A DNA stretch of 13,271 bases from Bacteroidia bacterium (GTDB lineage Bacteria; Bacteroidota; Bacteroidia; NS11-12g; UBA955): NCBI GenBank assembly GCA_014376345.1, contig JACMRS010000146.1:1-13271 (forward strand). Reading direction: 5' to 3'. Below, piece after piece: positions 1 through 6,959 of the stretch. The notes under the pieces are model-generated. The model saw only the letters and a program-made list of their open reading frames with translations. It was not told the DNA's origin and searched no databases. Position numbers and translations under genes: made by a program. Every line of letters begins with the position of its first letter. Positions within the stretch are counted from its first letter, which is position 1.

Positions 1-581
1 AGTTTAGCGGGATCAAACCAGATGCGCATTGCATATTTTTTCTGACCCCAAATCTGCACTGTACTTACACCCGGAATTGTTTGTAATCTTTCAGCAATCA
101 CATTTTCAGCGTAGTCACTTAATTCCAAATGGTTTCGGGTATTACTCTGCAGTGTCATTGAAATAATCGCATCTGCATTGGCATCCGATTTTGTTACAGT
201 AGGACGGGCATCAATATCCAGTGGAAGCTGTCTTTCTGCTTGTGATACTTTATCTCTAACATCGTTGGCAGCAGCTTCCATATTCACATTGATATCAAAC
301 TCAACTGTGATGATACTGGAACCCTGATTACTGTTGGATGATATAGATTTAATACCAGCAATACCATTAAGTCCTTTTTCAAGTGGCTCGGTAATCTGGC
401 TTTCAATTACATCGGCATTAGCACCCGAATAATTTGTCCGCACTGTTACTACCGGAGGATCGATGCTGGGATATTCCCTTACTCCAAGATATTTATATCC
501 GATTACACCGAACAGGACGATAAGAAGGTTCATCACAATTGTGAGAACGGGCCTGTTGATGCTGGTTGTTGATAAGCTCAT
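1..581 (-). CDS. RND multidrug efflux permease (HAE-1/AcrB type), N-terminal fragment
   Basis: This is the first ~193 residues of an inner-membrane RND pump that exports drugs or other amphiphiles using the proton gradient; the rest lies beyond base 1. I translated it by hand from the ATG at 579-581. It opens with the family signature of a short N-terminal helix (RPVLTIVMN) leading into transmembrane helix 1 (about residues 11-30), then GVREYPSIDPPVV, which aligns with the start of the AcrB periplasmic porter domain. Further on, ITEPLEKGLNGI, the NxEAAANDVRDKV stretch and RLQTIPGVSTVQIWG match porter subdomain PN1. It lies 18 bases after the adaptor gene on the same strand, the normal adaptor-pump order, and probably shares the MarR-controlled transcript. 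The family is secure; the substrate cannot be read from this fragment. Confidence 0.93.
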   Translation of the reverse strand, partial: MSLSTTSINRPVLTIVMNLLIVLFGVIGYKYLGVREYPSIDPPVVTVRTNYSGANADVIESQITEPLEKGLNGIAGIKSISSNSNQGSSIITVEFDINVNMEAAANDVRDKVSQAERQLPLDIDARPTVTKSDANADAIISMTLQSNTRNHLELSDYAENVIAERLQTIPGVSTVQIWGQKKYAMRIWFDPAK

Positions 582-599
582 GTTAGAAAAATTTTAGCT

Positions 600-1682
600 T
601 TATTTCATAATTTTTAAAGGCATACCGGGTCTTATTCCCATTATACCTGTAGTTATAATAGTATCACCTGCCTGAATGCCAGAAACAATCTGTACCATGG
701 TTTCATTTCTAAGTACTGTTTGAACTGGCACCGCAACTGCTTTGCCTCCACGACTAATATAAACCTGCTGACCTTTAAGTACCGGAACAATTGATTGAGT
801 AGGCACCATCAGTGCATTTTCATTTTTAGCAAGCACCAGTTCTACTTTAGCAAAAGCACCTGAAACAATGGCATTACCTGTGTTTGCTGCTCTTGCCCTG
901 ATTTTTAAAGTACGGGTAGCGGCATCAATACCAGGCTCAAATGCATAAACAATGCCTTCATATTTTTTATCAGAACCTTCAATTGAAAAAGTAATTTTAG
1001 AACCATTTTTAATCATACTTGCATACCGCTCAGGCACCGAAAAATCTATTTTAACCGGGTTGAGTTGTTGCACCACAGCAACAATAATTTGAGGCGTAAT
1101 GTAACTTCCCTCACTCACATTTCTCAATCCAACCATGCCATTAAAAGGAGCAGTTATTTTAGCCCTGTCTATTTGCACTTTCAATACTTCAGCATCTGCT
1201 TTTAATGACTGAACTTCAGTTGAAGCCATATCATATTCTTCTCTGCTAACACCTTGTGCTGTAAGAAGTTGCTTATACCTTCCGAGTTTTTCTTCTGACA
1301 ATTTAATTTCAGCATTAATTTTCATTAATTGCGCCTGAAGATCTGCATCATTAAGTTTTAACAATACCTGTCCTTTTGTTACTGCTTGTCCTTCTTTAAA
1401 ATAAATAGCTGTTACTTTACCTGAAATTTCCGGTCTTAATTCAACAGTTTCATTTGGCATAATTGTTCCGGTTGCGAAAAGATTATTATCAAGAGATTGC
1501 GCTTTGACAACAAACACGCTTACCAAAGCAGTTTGCACTGGTGGTTTTCCATCTTTACCAACTGCATTTGAGGGACCTTTACCGCTAGCGCCTTCATCGG
1601 GAACGGGGAAAAAGAAATGCTTTACCAAAAGTAAAGCGCCAATGATGACAGCAATTATTATAATTGTTTTAACGTTTTTCAT
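600..1682 (-). CDS. RND efflux periplasmic adaptor subunit (membrane fusion protein, HlyD/AcrA type)
   Basis: This 360-residue adaptor links the inner-membrane RND pump to an outer-membrane channel. Residues 5-22 form an uncleaved membrane anchor rather than a lipobox. A Gly/Pro/Lys-rich linker (about 28-48) follows. The two lipoyl half-motifs lie near 80-112 (ELRPEISGKVTAIYFKEGQ) and 172-206 (DRAKITAPFNGMVG), flanking a predicted coiled-coil hairpin (about 113-171). A beta-barrel domain runs to about 285, and a membrane-proximal domain ends in GIRPGMPLKI. Length is normal for the family. The start ATG overlaps the marR stop by 4 bases (ATGA), so the two are probably translationally coupled, and the permease follows after 18 bases. 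A TolC-like channel gene is expected beyond the window. Function is secure, substrate unknown. Confidence 0.95.
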   Translation of the reverse strand: MKNVKTIIIIAVIIGALLLVKHFFFPVPDEGASGKGPSNAVGKDGKPPVQTALVSVFVVKAQSLDNNLFATGTIMPNETVELRPEISGKVTAIYFKEGQAVTKGQVLLKLNDADLQAQLMKINAEIKLSEEKLGRYKQLLTAQGVSREEYDMASTEVQSLKADAEVLKVQIDRAKITAPFNGMVGLRNVSEGSYITPQIIVAVVQQLNPVKIDFSVPERYASMIKNGSKITFSIEGSDKKYEGIVYAFEPGIDAATRTLKIRARAANTGNAIVSGAFAKVELVLAKNENALMVPTQSIVPVLKGQQVYISRGGKAVAVPVQTVLRNETMVQIVSGIQAGDTIITTGIMGIRPGMPLKIMK

Positions 1683-2170
1683 TTTTTTCTGATTTGTCTT
1701 GCGGGTTTAATTTCCATTTGCATTGTGAGGCGCGGCTGTTCGTCGAGGTTTTTTGAAACTCTTGAAAGCAACTCAAAAATACTTACTTTATCTTGTTTTG
1801 TAAATCCTTTAAAAATATTGCGGTTCACAGCTATTACAGTTTCTTTAATTTCAGGAATTGCTTTTTTTGCTTTTGCTGTAAGAGTTACAACATACTCCCT
1901 TCGGTTGTTAGCATTGGGTTTTCTGTCAAGCATCCCTGAATCCACCAAATAATTCATTATTCTTACTAAAGATGCCTTATCTATAAAAAGATAATCTGCT
2001 ATATATTGCTGTGAAACAGGAACATTGCAATTATCAAGCAACAATAAAACCGAATAATACCTCTCTAATTCAAGATGTTGTAGCGACTTAGAAAGCACAC
2101 CACAATATTTTTTTGTAATAATTCCAAGAGTAGTACCCAGTGGCAACCATTCATCACATTTCTTATCCAT
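1679..2170 (-). CDS. MarR-family transcriptional regulator of the efflux operon
   Basis: This 163-residue protein is a winged-helix MarR repressor, the first gene of the efflux operon. The recognition region is near residues 52-80 (SQQYIADYLFIDKASLVRIM), followed by DSGMLDRK and a wing with NNRREYVVTLTAKAK (about 88-102), which is the classic MarR wing arrangement. Flanking helices at both ends would form the dimer interface. The C-terminal tail (about 146-163) is basic. It carries three cysteines (5, 23, 48), so thiol sensing is possible but not shown. The ATG at 2168-2170 is preceded at 15 bases by a perfect 7-base inverted repeat, a good candidate for its own operator. MarR proteins next to efflux genes usually repress them and are released by small phenolic or drug-like ligands; the ligand here is unknown. 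Confidence 0.93.
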   Translation of the reverse strand: MDKKCDEWLPLGTTLGIITKKYCGVLSKSLQHLELERYYSVLLLLDNCNVPVSQQYIADYLFIDKASLVRIMNYLVDSGMLDRKPNANNRREYVVTLTAKAKKAIPEIKETVIAVNRNIFKGFTKQDKVSIFELLSRVSKNLDEQPRLTMQMEIKPARQIRKK

Positions 2171-2185
2171 AGTTGTAATTTAAAC

Positions 2186-2202
2186 TGTTTACATTGTAAA
2201 CA
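2186..2202. promoter_or_regulatory. Perfect inverted repeat ahead of marR, probable MarR operator
   Basis: TGTTTAC-ATT-GTAAACA is a 17-base perfect palindrome with 7-base arms and a 3-base centre. It sits 15 bases upstream of the marR start, where a bound dimer would cover the promoter or the transcript start. Size, symmetry and position match typical MarR operators. I found no convincing TAnnTTTG element here, so the exact promoter is not placed. Binding by this MarR is inferred. Confidence 0.65.
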
Positions 2203-2284
2203 ATCTTCAAAAGACAACTTTATTTTTTTAGGAAGGCTTATAATATTTTTTAAATTCTTTGTAATATGGCCACAAATCGACTAA

Positions 2285-2965
2285 TCAATTCCGGCAGTCG
2301 GTATCGTAAATTTTAGGCTCTATGAAATACTGGTAAGACAAATTTTTATCAAAAACATACGAAGGATTGATATTCATTACGATATGAACCTTTTCAGTAA
2401 GATTAGCAACGGAGAATTTGTATGACTTACCTGTAAATAATGTAAATCCATAAAATTCAAGACTATCGAATTTAGAGCAATCAACAGATATTCTGTAATC
2501 GGTGTAACCAGATGTAAAAAAAACAACAGAATCTTTTGAAATACCCTGAATAGTATCTTTATAATAACCTTTGATATCAATATTTGTGAAGGTAATTCCA
2601 GTCTTTTCTCTGAAAGAAAAATCAACCTTTCCTTTTGAGATTCCACCGGATAATTCAATGTTTCTGATTAAATTAATTTTTGACTTTGGAATGGATTTCA
2701 AAACCAGATTTCCTTTAACTTTTCTCCAGGTTCCCATACTGATTACTGCAGTATCTATGCATCCCGATTCAAGCATAAAAGTAGAATCGCTGTACATAAA
2801 CAATTTTCTTCTGCATTCAGTTCCTTCACAGGCATACGGATAATTTGCAACAGGCTTTCTAACCGGAGATTGCATTGAAAGTCGCAGAATATCCGGTTTC
2901 TGTGCTTGTATAGCAGGTAATGTAAAAATTAGTGCAGTCAATATAATCAGAAATTTAACTTTCAC
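2285..2965 (-). CDS. Secreted protein of unknown function, five cysteines
   Basis: I do not recognise this 226-residue protein. It begins with a clear type I signal peptide (MKVKFLIILTALIFTLPAIQA, written here up to the likely cleavage after Ala21), so it is exported. The mature part is predicted to be mostly beta-strand. It has a pattern around residues 60-92 (DSTFMLESG, then GTWRKVKGNLVL) that resembles the repeated-strand core of small secreted Bacteroidota beta-barrel or lipocalin-like proteins, but this is a resemblance only. Cysteines at 46, 51, 69, 163 and 224 could form disulfides in the envelope. Its start is a GTG overlapping the stop of the DUF1572 gene by 4 bases (GTGA), supporting coupled translation and this start. 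It is the last gene of the glycosyltransferase operon. Confidence 0.8.
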   Translation of the reverse strand: MKVKFLIILTALIFTLPAIQAQKPDILRLSMQSPVRKPVANYPYACEGTECRRKLFMYSDSTFMLESGCIDTAVISMGTWRKVKGNLVLKSIPKSKINLIRNIELSGGISKGKVDFSFREKTGITFTNIDIKGYYKDTIQGISKDSVVFFTSGYTDYRISVDCSKFDSLEFYGFTLFTGKSYKFSVANLTEKVHIVMNINPSYVFDKNLSYQYFIEPKIYDTDCRN

Positions 2966-3525
2966 TTTGTTGTTTCTAAGTCTGTAAAATGTCCTTTATG
3001 CTTTGGCTTTTCAAATTTCCCGGCATTGTAATCTTTCGAATTTCCTTTTGCGATTGATAATGTTTTCCAATCCTCATCTGCATACATTTTTGCGATGTAA
3101 ACTATTTGCCCAACATGATACGGATAATGACAAAGCTGCCTGTTGATTGCCTCTGCAACCGTATGGCCCTCATTGCGGATATAAATCAGAGTATTCAAAT
3201 CTTCTGCCTTCAGGTTGTTTAAAACGTCCGATAATAGATTCCAGCCTTCATTCCATTTCTGCATTAATACCTCCCTGCTTTCAATATCATTTTCAAATTC
3301 TGCATCACGGTTTCGCCAGGATTTTTCACCATCAGAAGTTAAAAAATCCGTCCATCTTGAAAGCATGTTTCCATTGAGATGTTTGACTATTGTTGCGATA
3401 TTGTTACTGTCATCATTATATTGTTTAAATAAAGCCTCATCAGGAATCTGAGCAAAGGCTTTCTCACCTAATGAACGGTAATAATTAAATTGTTTTATAA
3501 CACTTTCGAGATAATCCTGTATCAT
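2962..3525 (-). CDS. DUF1572 / DinB-superfamily protein
   Basis: This 187-residue protein is a four-helix-bundle protein of the DinB/YfiT-like superfamily, DUF1572 branch. Diagnostic segments are ATIVKHLNGNMLSRWTDFL (about 43-61), then DGEKSWRNRDAEFE (65-78), and the C-terminal LCHYPYHVGQIVYIAK (131-146). His49, His133 and His137 are placed as the three metal ligands usual for the superfamily. Family members bind a divalent metal; many are thiol-dependent transferases (bacillithiol or mycothiol types), but DUF1572 members have no assigned reaction. No signal peptide, so it is cytoplasmic. It starts 6 bases after the glycosyltransferase stop and overlaps the downstream secreted-protein gene by 4 bases, so it is the middle gene of a three-gene operon. 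Family is secure; role unknown. Confidence 0.9.
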   Translation of the reverse strand: MIQDYLESVIKQFNYYRSLGEKAFAQIPDEALFKQYNDDSNNIATIVKHLNGNMLSRWTDFLTSDGEKSWRNRDAEFENDIESREVLMQKWNEGWNLLSDVLNNLKAEDLNTLIYIRNEGHTVAEAINRQLCHYPYHVGQIVYIAKMYADEDWKTLSIAKGNSKDYNAGKFEKPKHKGHFTDLETTK

Positions 3526-3531
3526 ATTCTT

Positions 3532-4428
3532 TTATATAATTTTTCCTGCTTTCCATTTTGAAATTCCATAAGCAATTCCTTTAAATGGTTCCTTAAGCCT
3601 GCCTTTCCAGGGCATTCCCATTTTTAGCATGCTTCTGTATAAATATCCTGGTGTAATACCCCACTTTTTCATAAACTGTGAACGGCCGTCATTCAATTCA
3701 ATTCTGTTGAGCGATTTTGACATAAAATGATAAACACGGCTTTTGCCCAAACCTTTGAAAACCCTGACACCGTGTTTCCATAATTTCATACTGAAATCCG
3801 GGTCGCTGTATAATCCCGGACTGAATTCAACACTATATCCGCCAACAGCTTCCCAGATACTTCTATGCACTACATTTGGAGGCCAGCTTGCACCGCTCCA
3901 ATCATTCATAGGAAAATCCTTGTATTCTTTCAGAAGCTTTTCTTCCTCAAAATTTCCTGAAATATCACCATAATCCTGAGGTGAAATAATATTAGGATCA
4001 TTGCCGTTTTTTCTGGGTTCAATCATAGTCGCTGAAAGGAAAAAATCAAGATGTCCGATATTTCTGATTTCGGTAAACAAATGCGCATCCCAATCCGGCA
4101 ATACATACATATCATCATTCATGTATGAAATATAATCAGTTACAGAAAGTGCAGAAGCAGCATTCAGCGCATGGCAGATGCCAATATTACCTTCACTTTG
4201 TGTATGGTCTATTTGTTGTTCCCTCACCCACTCCAGAGTGCCGTCGCTACCGTCATTCACGTGCACAATAATCTGATGAGGATAAGTTGAGTTTTTTCTG
4301 ATACTGTCGACACAAACTTTCAGATAGGCAATATTGTTCCAGCTTGGCACCAGAATAGAAAATAAGGGATCCTTTACTTTTCCATAAACTTGTTTATTAT
4401 TGATGACCACAATGCAAAAATAAGTCAA
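3532..4428 (-). CDS. Family 2 glycosyltransferase (GT-A fold), 5' end uncertain
   Basis: This is a GT2 enzyme transferring a sugar from a nucleotide-sugar donor, probably to a cell-surface glycan. In the open frame, FSILVPSWNN (23-32) opens the GT-A fold, HVNDGSDGT (56-64) binds nucleotide, NDD (104-106) is the metal-binding DXD-type motif, and SDPDFSMKLWKHG (208-220) is the acceptor-side ED-like region. No membrane helix is seen. The frame is open from a TTG at 4426-4428; a GTG lies at 4408-4410; no in-frame ATG precedes the conserved core. The only nearby ATG (4383-4385) is one base out of frame and hits a stop after three codons. Restoring one A in the AAAA run would give a natural MEKVKDPLFSIL start. 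The coordinates give the maximal open frame; I think the true start is near 4385. Confidence 0.85.
   Translation of the reverse strand: MTYFCIVVINNKQVYGKVKDPLFSILVPSWNNIAYLKVCVDSIRKNSTYPHQIIVHVNDGSDGTLEWVREQQIDHTQSEGNIGICHALNAASALSVTDYISYMNDDMYVLPDWDAHLFTEIRNIGHLDFFLSATMIEPRKNGNDPNIISPQDYGDISGNFEEEKLLKEYKDFPMNDWSGASWPPNVVHRSIWEAVGGYSVEFSPGLYSDPDFSMKLWKHGVRVFKGLGKSRVYHFMSKSLNRIELNDGRSQFMKKWGITPGYLYRSMLKMGMPWKGRLKEPFKGIAYGISKWKAGKII
4415..4422 (-). promoter_or_regulatory. -7 promoter element (TATTTTTG) for the glycosyltransferase operon
   Basis: On the minus strand this reads TATTTTTG, an exact match to the Bacteroidota -7 consensus TAnnTTTG. It would start transcription near 4405-4411, about 25 bases before the out-of-frame ATG at 4385 and downstream of the TTG at 4428. 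It therefore argues that the TTG is not the real start. The -33 TTG is not at ideal spacing. Confidence 0.5.
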
Positions 4429-4491
4429 AAATTTAGCAAAGACTTAAGGTATACCGCAAAATTAATTTCCGTAGTACGTTTAAAAAAAAGC

Positions 4492-4499
4492 TACATTTG
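4492..4499 (+). promoter_or_regulatory. -7 promoter element (TACATTTG) for L-threonine dehydrogenase
   Basis: TACATTTG matches the Bacteroidota -7 consensus TAnnTTTG exactly. It lies 34 bases before the ATG at 4534, giving a leader of roughly 28 bases. The -33 position has only a weak TTTC. Together with the opposing element at 4415-4422, it makes this 105-base gap a compact divergent promoter region. Confidence 0.55.
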
Positions 4500-4533
4500 C
4501 GGGTATATACAGACACCTTCTTTAAATAAAAAC

Positions 4534-5496
4534 ATGGCAGAAAAGATATTGGTAATAGGCAGTTGCGGACAACTGGGCACCGAATTAGTAGAATCACTCA
4601 GAGGCATTTACGGAACAGACAATGTGGTTGCATCAGATATTCGGAAAAGTGATGACGAAGTTTTTAAAAACGGTCCTTTTGAAACTCTGGATGTACTTGA
4701 TAAAGCTACTCTTGGAGACATTCTTAATAAATACAAACCTTCACAAATTTATCATCTGGCAGCCTTACTGAGTGCCACTGCAGAAGCCAAACCAAAATTG
4801 GGCTGGTCGCTGAATATGGATGGACTTTTCAACGTTCTTGATGCAGCAATCGAACACAAAACAGGAAAAATTTACTGGCCAAGTTCTATCGCTGTTTTCG
4901 GTCCGAACACACCCCGTGTAAATACACCACAAAATTGCGTAATGGACCCGAGTACTATTTACGGAATCAGCAAATTAGCAGGTGAACGTTATTGCGAATA
5001 TTATTTTAAGAAACACGGCGTGGATATCAGAAGTTTGAGGTATCCCGGACTTATTGGTTACAAATCGGAGCCAGGTGGAGGCACTACAGACTATGCAGTG
5101 AGCATTTACCATGATGCTTTAAAAACAGGCGTTCACAATTGTTTTCTTTCAGAAAACACGGTGCTTCCAATGCTTTATATGCCAGATGCACTAAAAGCGA
5201 CTCTGGATATTATGCATGCTCCTGCTGAAAAAGTTAAAATCCGCTCAAGCTATAATCTTGCCGGAATGAGTTTTTCGCCAAAAGAAATTACTGCTTCAAT
5301 TCAAAAACACATTCCTGAATTTAAAACAGAATACAACCCGGACAGCAGACAGGCAATTGCAGACAGCTGGCCTCAAAGCATTAACGATGCAGAAGCAAGA
5401 GCAGACTGGGGTTGGAAAAATGATTTTAACCTGGATGCTATGACCGCAGACATGCTAAAAAACCTTGCACCTGTTTACGGAAAACAACCACTTTAA
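4534..5496 (+). CDS. NAD-dependent L-threonine 3-dehydrogenase, short-chain (epimerase-like) type
   Basis: This 320-residue enzyme oxidises L-threonine to 2-amino-3-oxobutyrate with NAD+, the first step of threonine breakdown to glycine and acetyl-CoA (or aminoacetone). It belongs to the extended short-chain dehydrogenase family, not the zinc type of E. coli Tdh. Evidence: the Rossmann motif GSCGQLG (Gly9, 12, 15), Asp35 after strand 2 for the NAD ribose, WPSSIAVFG with Ser117/118, the catalytic YGISK (Tyr143, Lys147), and PGLIGYKSEPGGGTTDYAV (171-189), which is diagnostic of this dehydrogenase against sugar epimerases. The start is ATG 4534; the frame is open for 48 codons further upstream, but that stretch holds the promoter and opposing gene start. 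No kbl ligase gene is adjacent. It is probably transcribed alone or with the peroxidase gene 68 bases on. Confidence 0.93.
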   Translation: MAEKILVIGSCGQLGTELVESLRGIYGTDNVVASDIRKSDDEVFKNGPFETLDVLDKATLGDILNKYKPSQIYHLAALLSATAEAKPKLGWSLNMDGLFNVLDAAIEHKTGKIYWPSSIAVFGPNTPRVNTPQNCVMDPSTIYGISKLAGERYCEYYFKKHGVDIRSLRYPGLIGYKSEPGGGTTDYAVSIYHDALKTGVHNCFLSENTVLPMLYMPDALKATLDIMHAPAEKVKIRSSYNLAGMSFSPKEITASIQKHIPEFKTEYNPDSRQAIADSWPQSINDAEARADWGWKNDFNLDAMTADMLKNLAPVYGKQPL

Positions 5497-5564
5497 AAAT
5501 AATCTGAGAAAACTTTTTTAACACAATTAACGTATTTTTTTAAGACTATATATATAAAAGTCAA

Positions 5565-6152
5565 ATGATAAAATTTTTAAAGATTACACTTATTATGGGA
5601 TTTAGCTGGCTATCACTGGTTTCGTGCTTTACAGGACGCAATAGAAAAACTGATTTAAACAATACTATTGCTACCTCGTCCAGCATTTATGATATTACTA
5701 TCAAATCTCTGGATGGAAAAAGTGATATTAAACTTTCTGATTACAAAGGAAAATATATTGTAATAGTAAATACTGCAAGTGAATGCGGTTATACACCACA
5801 ATACAAAGACGTTCAGAAATTTTATGAAGATCATAAAGATTCTGTTGTGGTAATTGGATGTCCCTGCAATCAGTTTGGCGGTCAGGAACCCGGCACCTCT
5901 TCAGAAATCGGTGCGTTTTGTCAGAAAAATTATGGTGTTACTTTCACACTAACAGAAAAAATAGATGTTAAAGGTGAAAATCAGCATCCTTTATACCAGT
6001 GGCTTACACAGAAAAGCAAAAATGGAGCAGGTGATTTTTCAGTTAAATGGAACTTTAATAAATTCGTAATTAATAAAGAAGGTAAACTGACTCATTATTT
6101 TGGTTCGGGAACAAAGCCTACAGATTCAGATTTTCTGGCTGCAATAAATTAA
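5565..6152 (+). CDS. Lipid-anchored glutathione peroxidase family protein (cysteine, thioredoxin-dependent type)
   Basis: This 195-residue peroxidase reduces H2O2 or lipid hydroperoxides in the envelope. A lipoprotein signal ends in LVSC, giving Cys21 as the lipidated residue. The GPx core follows: NTASECGYTPQY with peroxidatic Cys74 (a TGC codon, not selenocysteine), GCPCNQFGGQEPG (98-110) with Gln107, and KWNFNKF with Trp162 and Asn163, completing the catalytic tetrad. Cys119, in FCQKNYGVTF, matches the position of the resolving cysteine in thioredoxin-dependent plant and yeast GPx enzymes, so the reductant is likely thioredoxin rather than glutathione. A lipid-anchored thioredoxin gene lies 77 bases downstream, a fitting partner. 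Length fits a GPx (about 160) plus signal and linker. The family and anchoring are secure; membrane side is inferred. Confidence 0.92.
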   Translation: MIKFLKITLIMGFSWLSLVSCFTGRNRKTDLNNTIATSSSIYDITIKSLDGKSDIKLSDYKGKYIVIVNTASECGYTPQYKDVQKFYEDHKDSVVVIGCPCNQFGGQEPGTSSEIGAFCQKNYGVTFTLTEKIDVKGENQHPLYQWLTQKSKNGAGDFSVKWNFNKFVINKEGKLTHYFGSGTKPTDSDFLAAIN

Positions 6153-6213
6153 ATATTGTTTTAAGCTATACCATCATTCATACAATTGATTTTTAATCAC
6201 ACATTTAACAAAC

Positions 6214-6221
6214 TAAATTTG
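6214..6221 (+). promoter_or_regulatory. -7 promoter element (TAAATTTG) close to the thioredoxin lipoprotein start
   Basis: TAAATTTG matches TAnnTTTG exactly and lies only 8 bases before the ATG at 6230, so a transcript from here would have almost no leader. It lets the thioredoxin genes be expressed apart from the upstream peroxidase. No good -33 TTG is present at the usual spacing; the nearest (6186-6188) is 25 bases away. Confidence 0.5.
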
Positions 6222-6229
6222 CACTCACA

Positions 6230-6637
6230 ATGAAACAATCATTCATACTTTTATTTGCAACTGTTGCTTTCGCATCGTGCAATCAGTCATCAAGTGTAGC
6301 AGAGTCAGGCAATACCCCTTCTAAAACTCTGGTTGTTGAACAGAATTACTTTGATAAAACTATCAGTAACAATAAACTTACTCTGGTAGATTTTTATACA
6401 ACCTGGTGTGGTCCTTGTAAAAAAATGGCCCCATTTATTGAAAAAATTAAAACAGACAGAGTTGGAGATGTAACTGTATTAAGTGTGGATGCTGAAAATG
6501 AAACTAATATTTCATCAAGATATTCAATAGAAGGTTATCCAACTATTATATTTTTTAAAAATGGAGTTATAGTACACAGAGAATTAGGATACAGGAATCT
6601 TGAAGAGCTTACTGCTCTTGTTGAAAAATTCAAATAA
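6230..6637 (+). CDS. Thioredoxin-fold lipoprotein (WCGPC)
   Basis: This 135-residue protein is a thioredoxin exported and lipid-anchored through a lipobox ending FASC (Cys17). After a short Ser-rich linker, the thioredoxin domain runs from about 35 to 135: strand LTLVDFYTTWCGPC with the redox pair Cys60/Cys63, Asp87 region, and the cis-proline at Pro104 in GYPTIIFFKNG. The CGPC dipeptide is that of classical reducing thioredoxins, suggesting a reductase role on envelope proteins rather than disulfide formation. The likely client is the upstream lipid-anchored peroxidase. An electron donor across the membrane (a DsbD/CcdA-type protein) is needed but not in this window. The next thioredoxin gene starts 1 base after its stop, so they are coupled. 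ATG 6230 is chosen because the signal peptide begins there. Confidence 0.93.
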   Translation: MKQSFILLFATVAFASCNQSSSVAESGNTPSKTLVVEQNYFDKTISNNKLTLVDFYTTWCGPCKKMAPFIEKIKTDRVGDVTVLSVDAENETNISSRYSIEGYPTIIFFKNGVIVHRELGYRNLEELTALVEKFK

Positions 6638-6638
6638 A

Positions 6639-6959
6639 ATGGCAGTACAAACAGCATCAGACAGTGATTTTCAATCGCTGATTTCAGACAACAAAAAAGT
6701 TGTAATTAAATATTATGCAGACTGGTGCGGAAGTTGCAAATTATTTTCACCTAAGTTCAGAAGACTTAGTGAAGATGACCGCTATAAAGACATTATTTTT
6801 CTGGATATAAATGCAGAAGAAAACCCTGAGGCTCGAAAATTATCAAGCGTTGACACACTGCCGTTTTTTGCTGTTTTTAAAGATGGAAATCTTGTTGAAG
6901 CAACTTCAGGAAGTAAAGAAGAAGTAGTTACAGGCTTACTTGACAAACTTCAGCAATGA
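6639..6959 (+). CDS. Cytoplasmic thioredoxin-family protein (WCGSC)
   Basis: This 106-residue, single-domain thioredoxin has no signal peptide, so it stays in the cytoplasm. The active site is ADWCGSC (Cys30 and Cys33), with Pro75 as the cis-proline in DTLPFFAVFKDGN. The middle residues are Gly-Ser instead of the usual Gly-Pro, which in other thioredoxin-fold proteins shifts the redox potential; a specialised client is possible. The ATG at 6639 is preferred because it lies 1 base after the stop of the lipoprotein thioredoxin and leaves a normal-length domain; the frame stays open 13 codons upstream, but that extension would overlap the previous gene and is Leu-rich without known counterpart. 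Its stop overlaps the next gene by 4 bases. Paired thioredoxin plus DUF6952-like genes are a recurring arrangement in Bacteroidota. Confidence 0.9.
   Translation: MAVQTASDSDFQSLISDNKKVVIKYYADWCGSCKLFSPKFRRLSEDDRYKDIIFLDINAEENPEARKLSSVDTLPFFAVFKDGNLVEATSGSKEEVVTGLLDKLQQ

Noticed and set aside
4449..4456. GGTATACC palindrome as a regulator site
   Set aside because: Eight bases alone are too short to claim; I mention it only in connection with the divergent promoter region.
4390..4533. Upstream extension of the threonine dehydrogenase frame by 48 codons
   Set aside because: The stretch contains the -7 element at 4492-4499 and overlaps the opposing gene start. The Rossmann motif begins normally at residue 9 from the ATG at 4534.
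5545..5556. TA dinucleotide run upstream of the peroxidase gene as promoter
   Set aside because: It does not match TAnnTTTG, and the nearest candidate, TATTTTTT at 5533-5540, is one base off with no -33 partner, so no promoter is annotated.
5780..5795. Selenocysteine in the glutathione peroxidase
   Set aside because: The active-site codon is TGC, which encodes cysteine, so no recoding or SECIS element is needed.
6600..6638. Upstream extension of the cytoplasmic thioredoxin by 13 codons
   Set aside because: It overlaps the end of the preceding thioredoxin gene and adds a Leu/Lys-rich peptide that is just that gene's end in another frame. ATG 6639 gives a normal domain.
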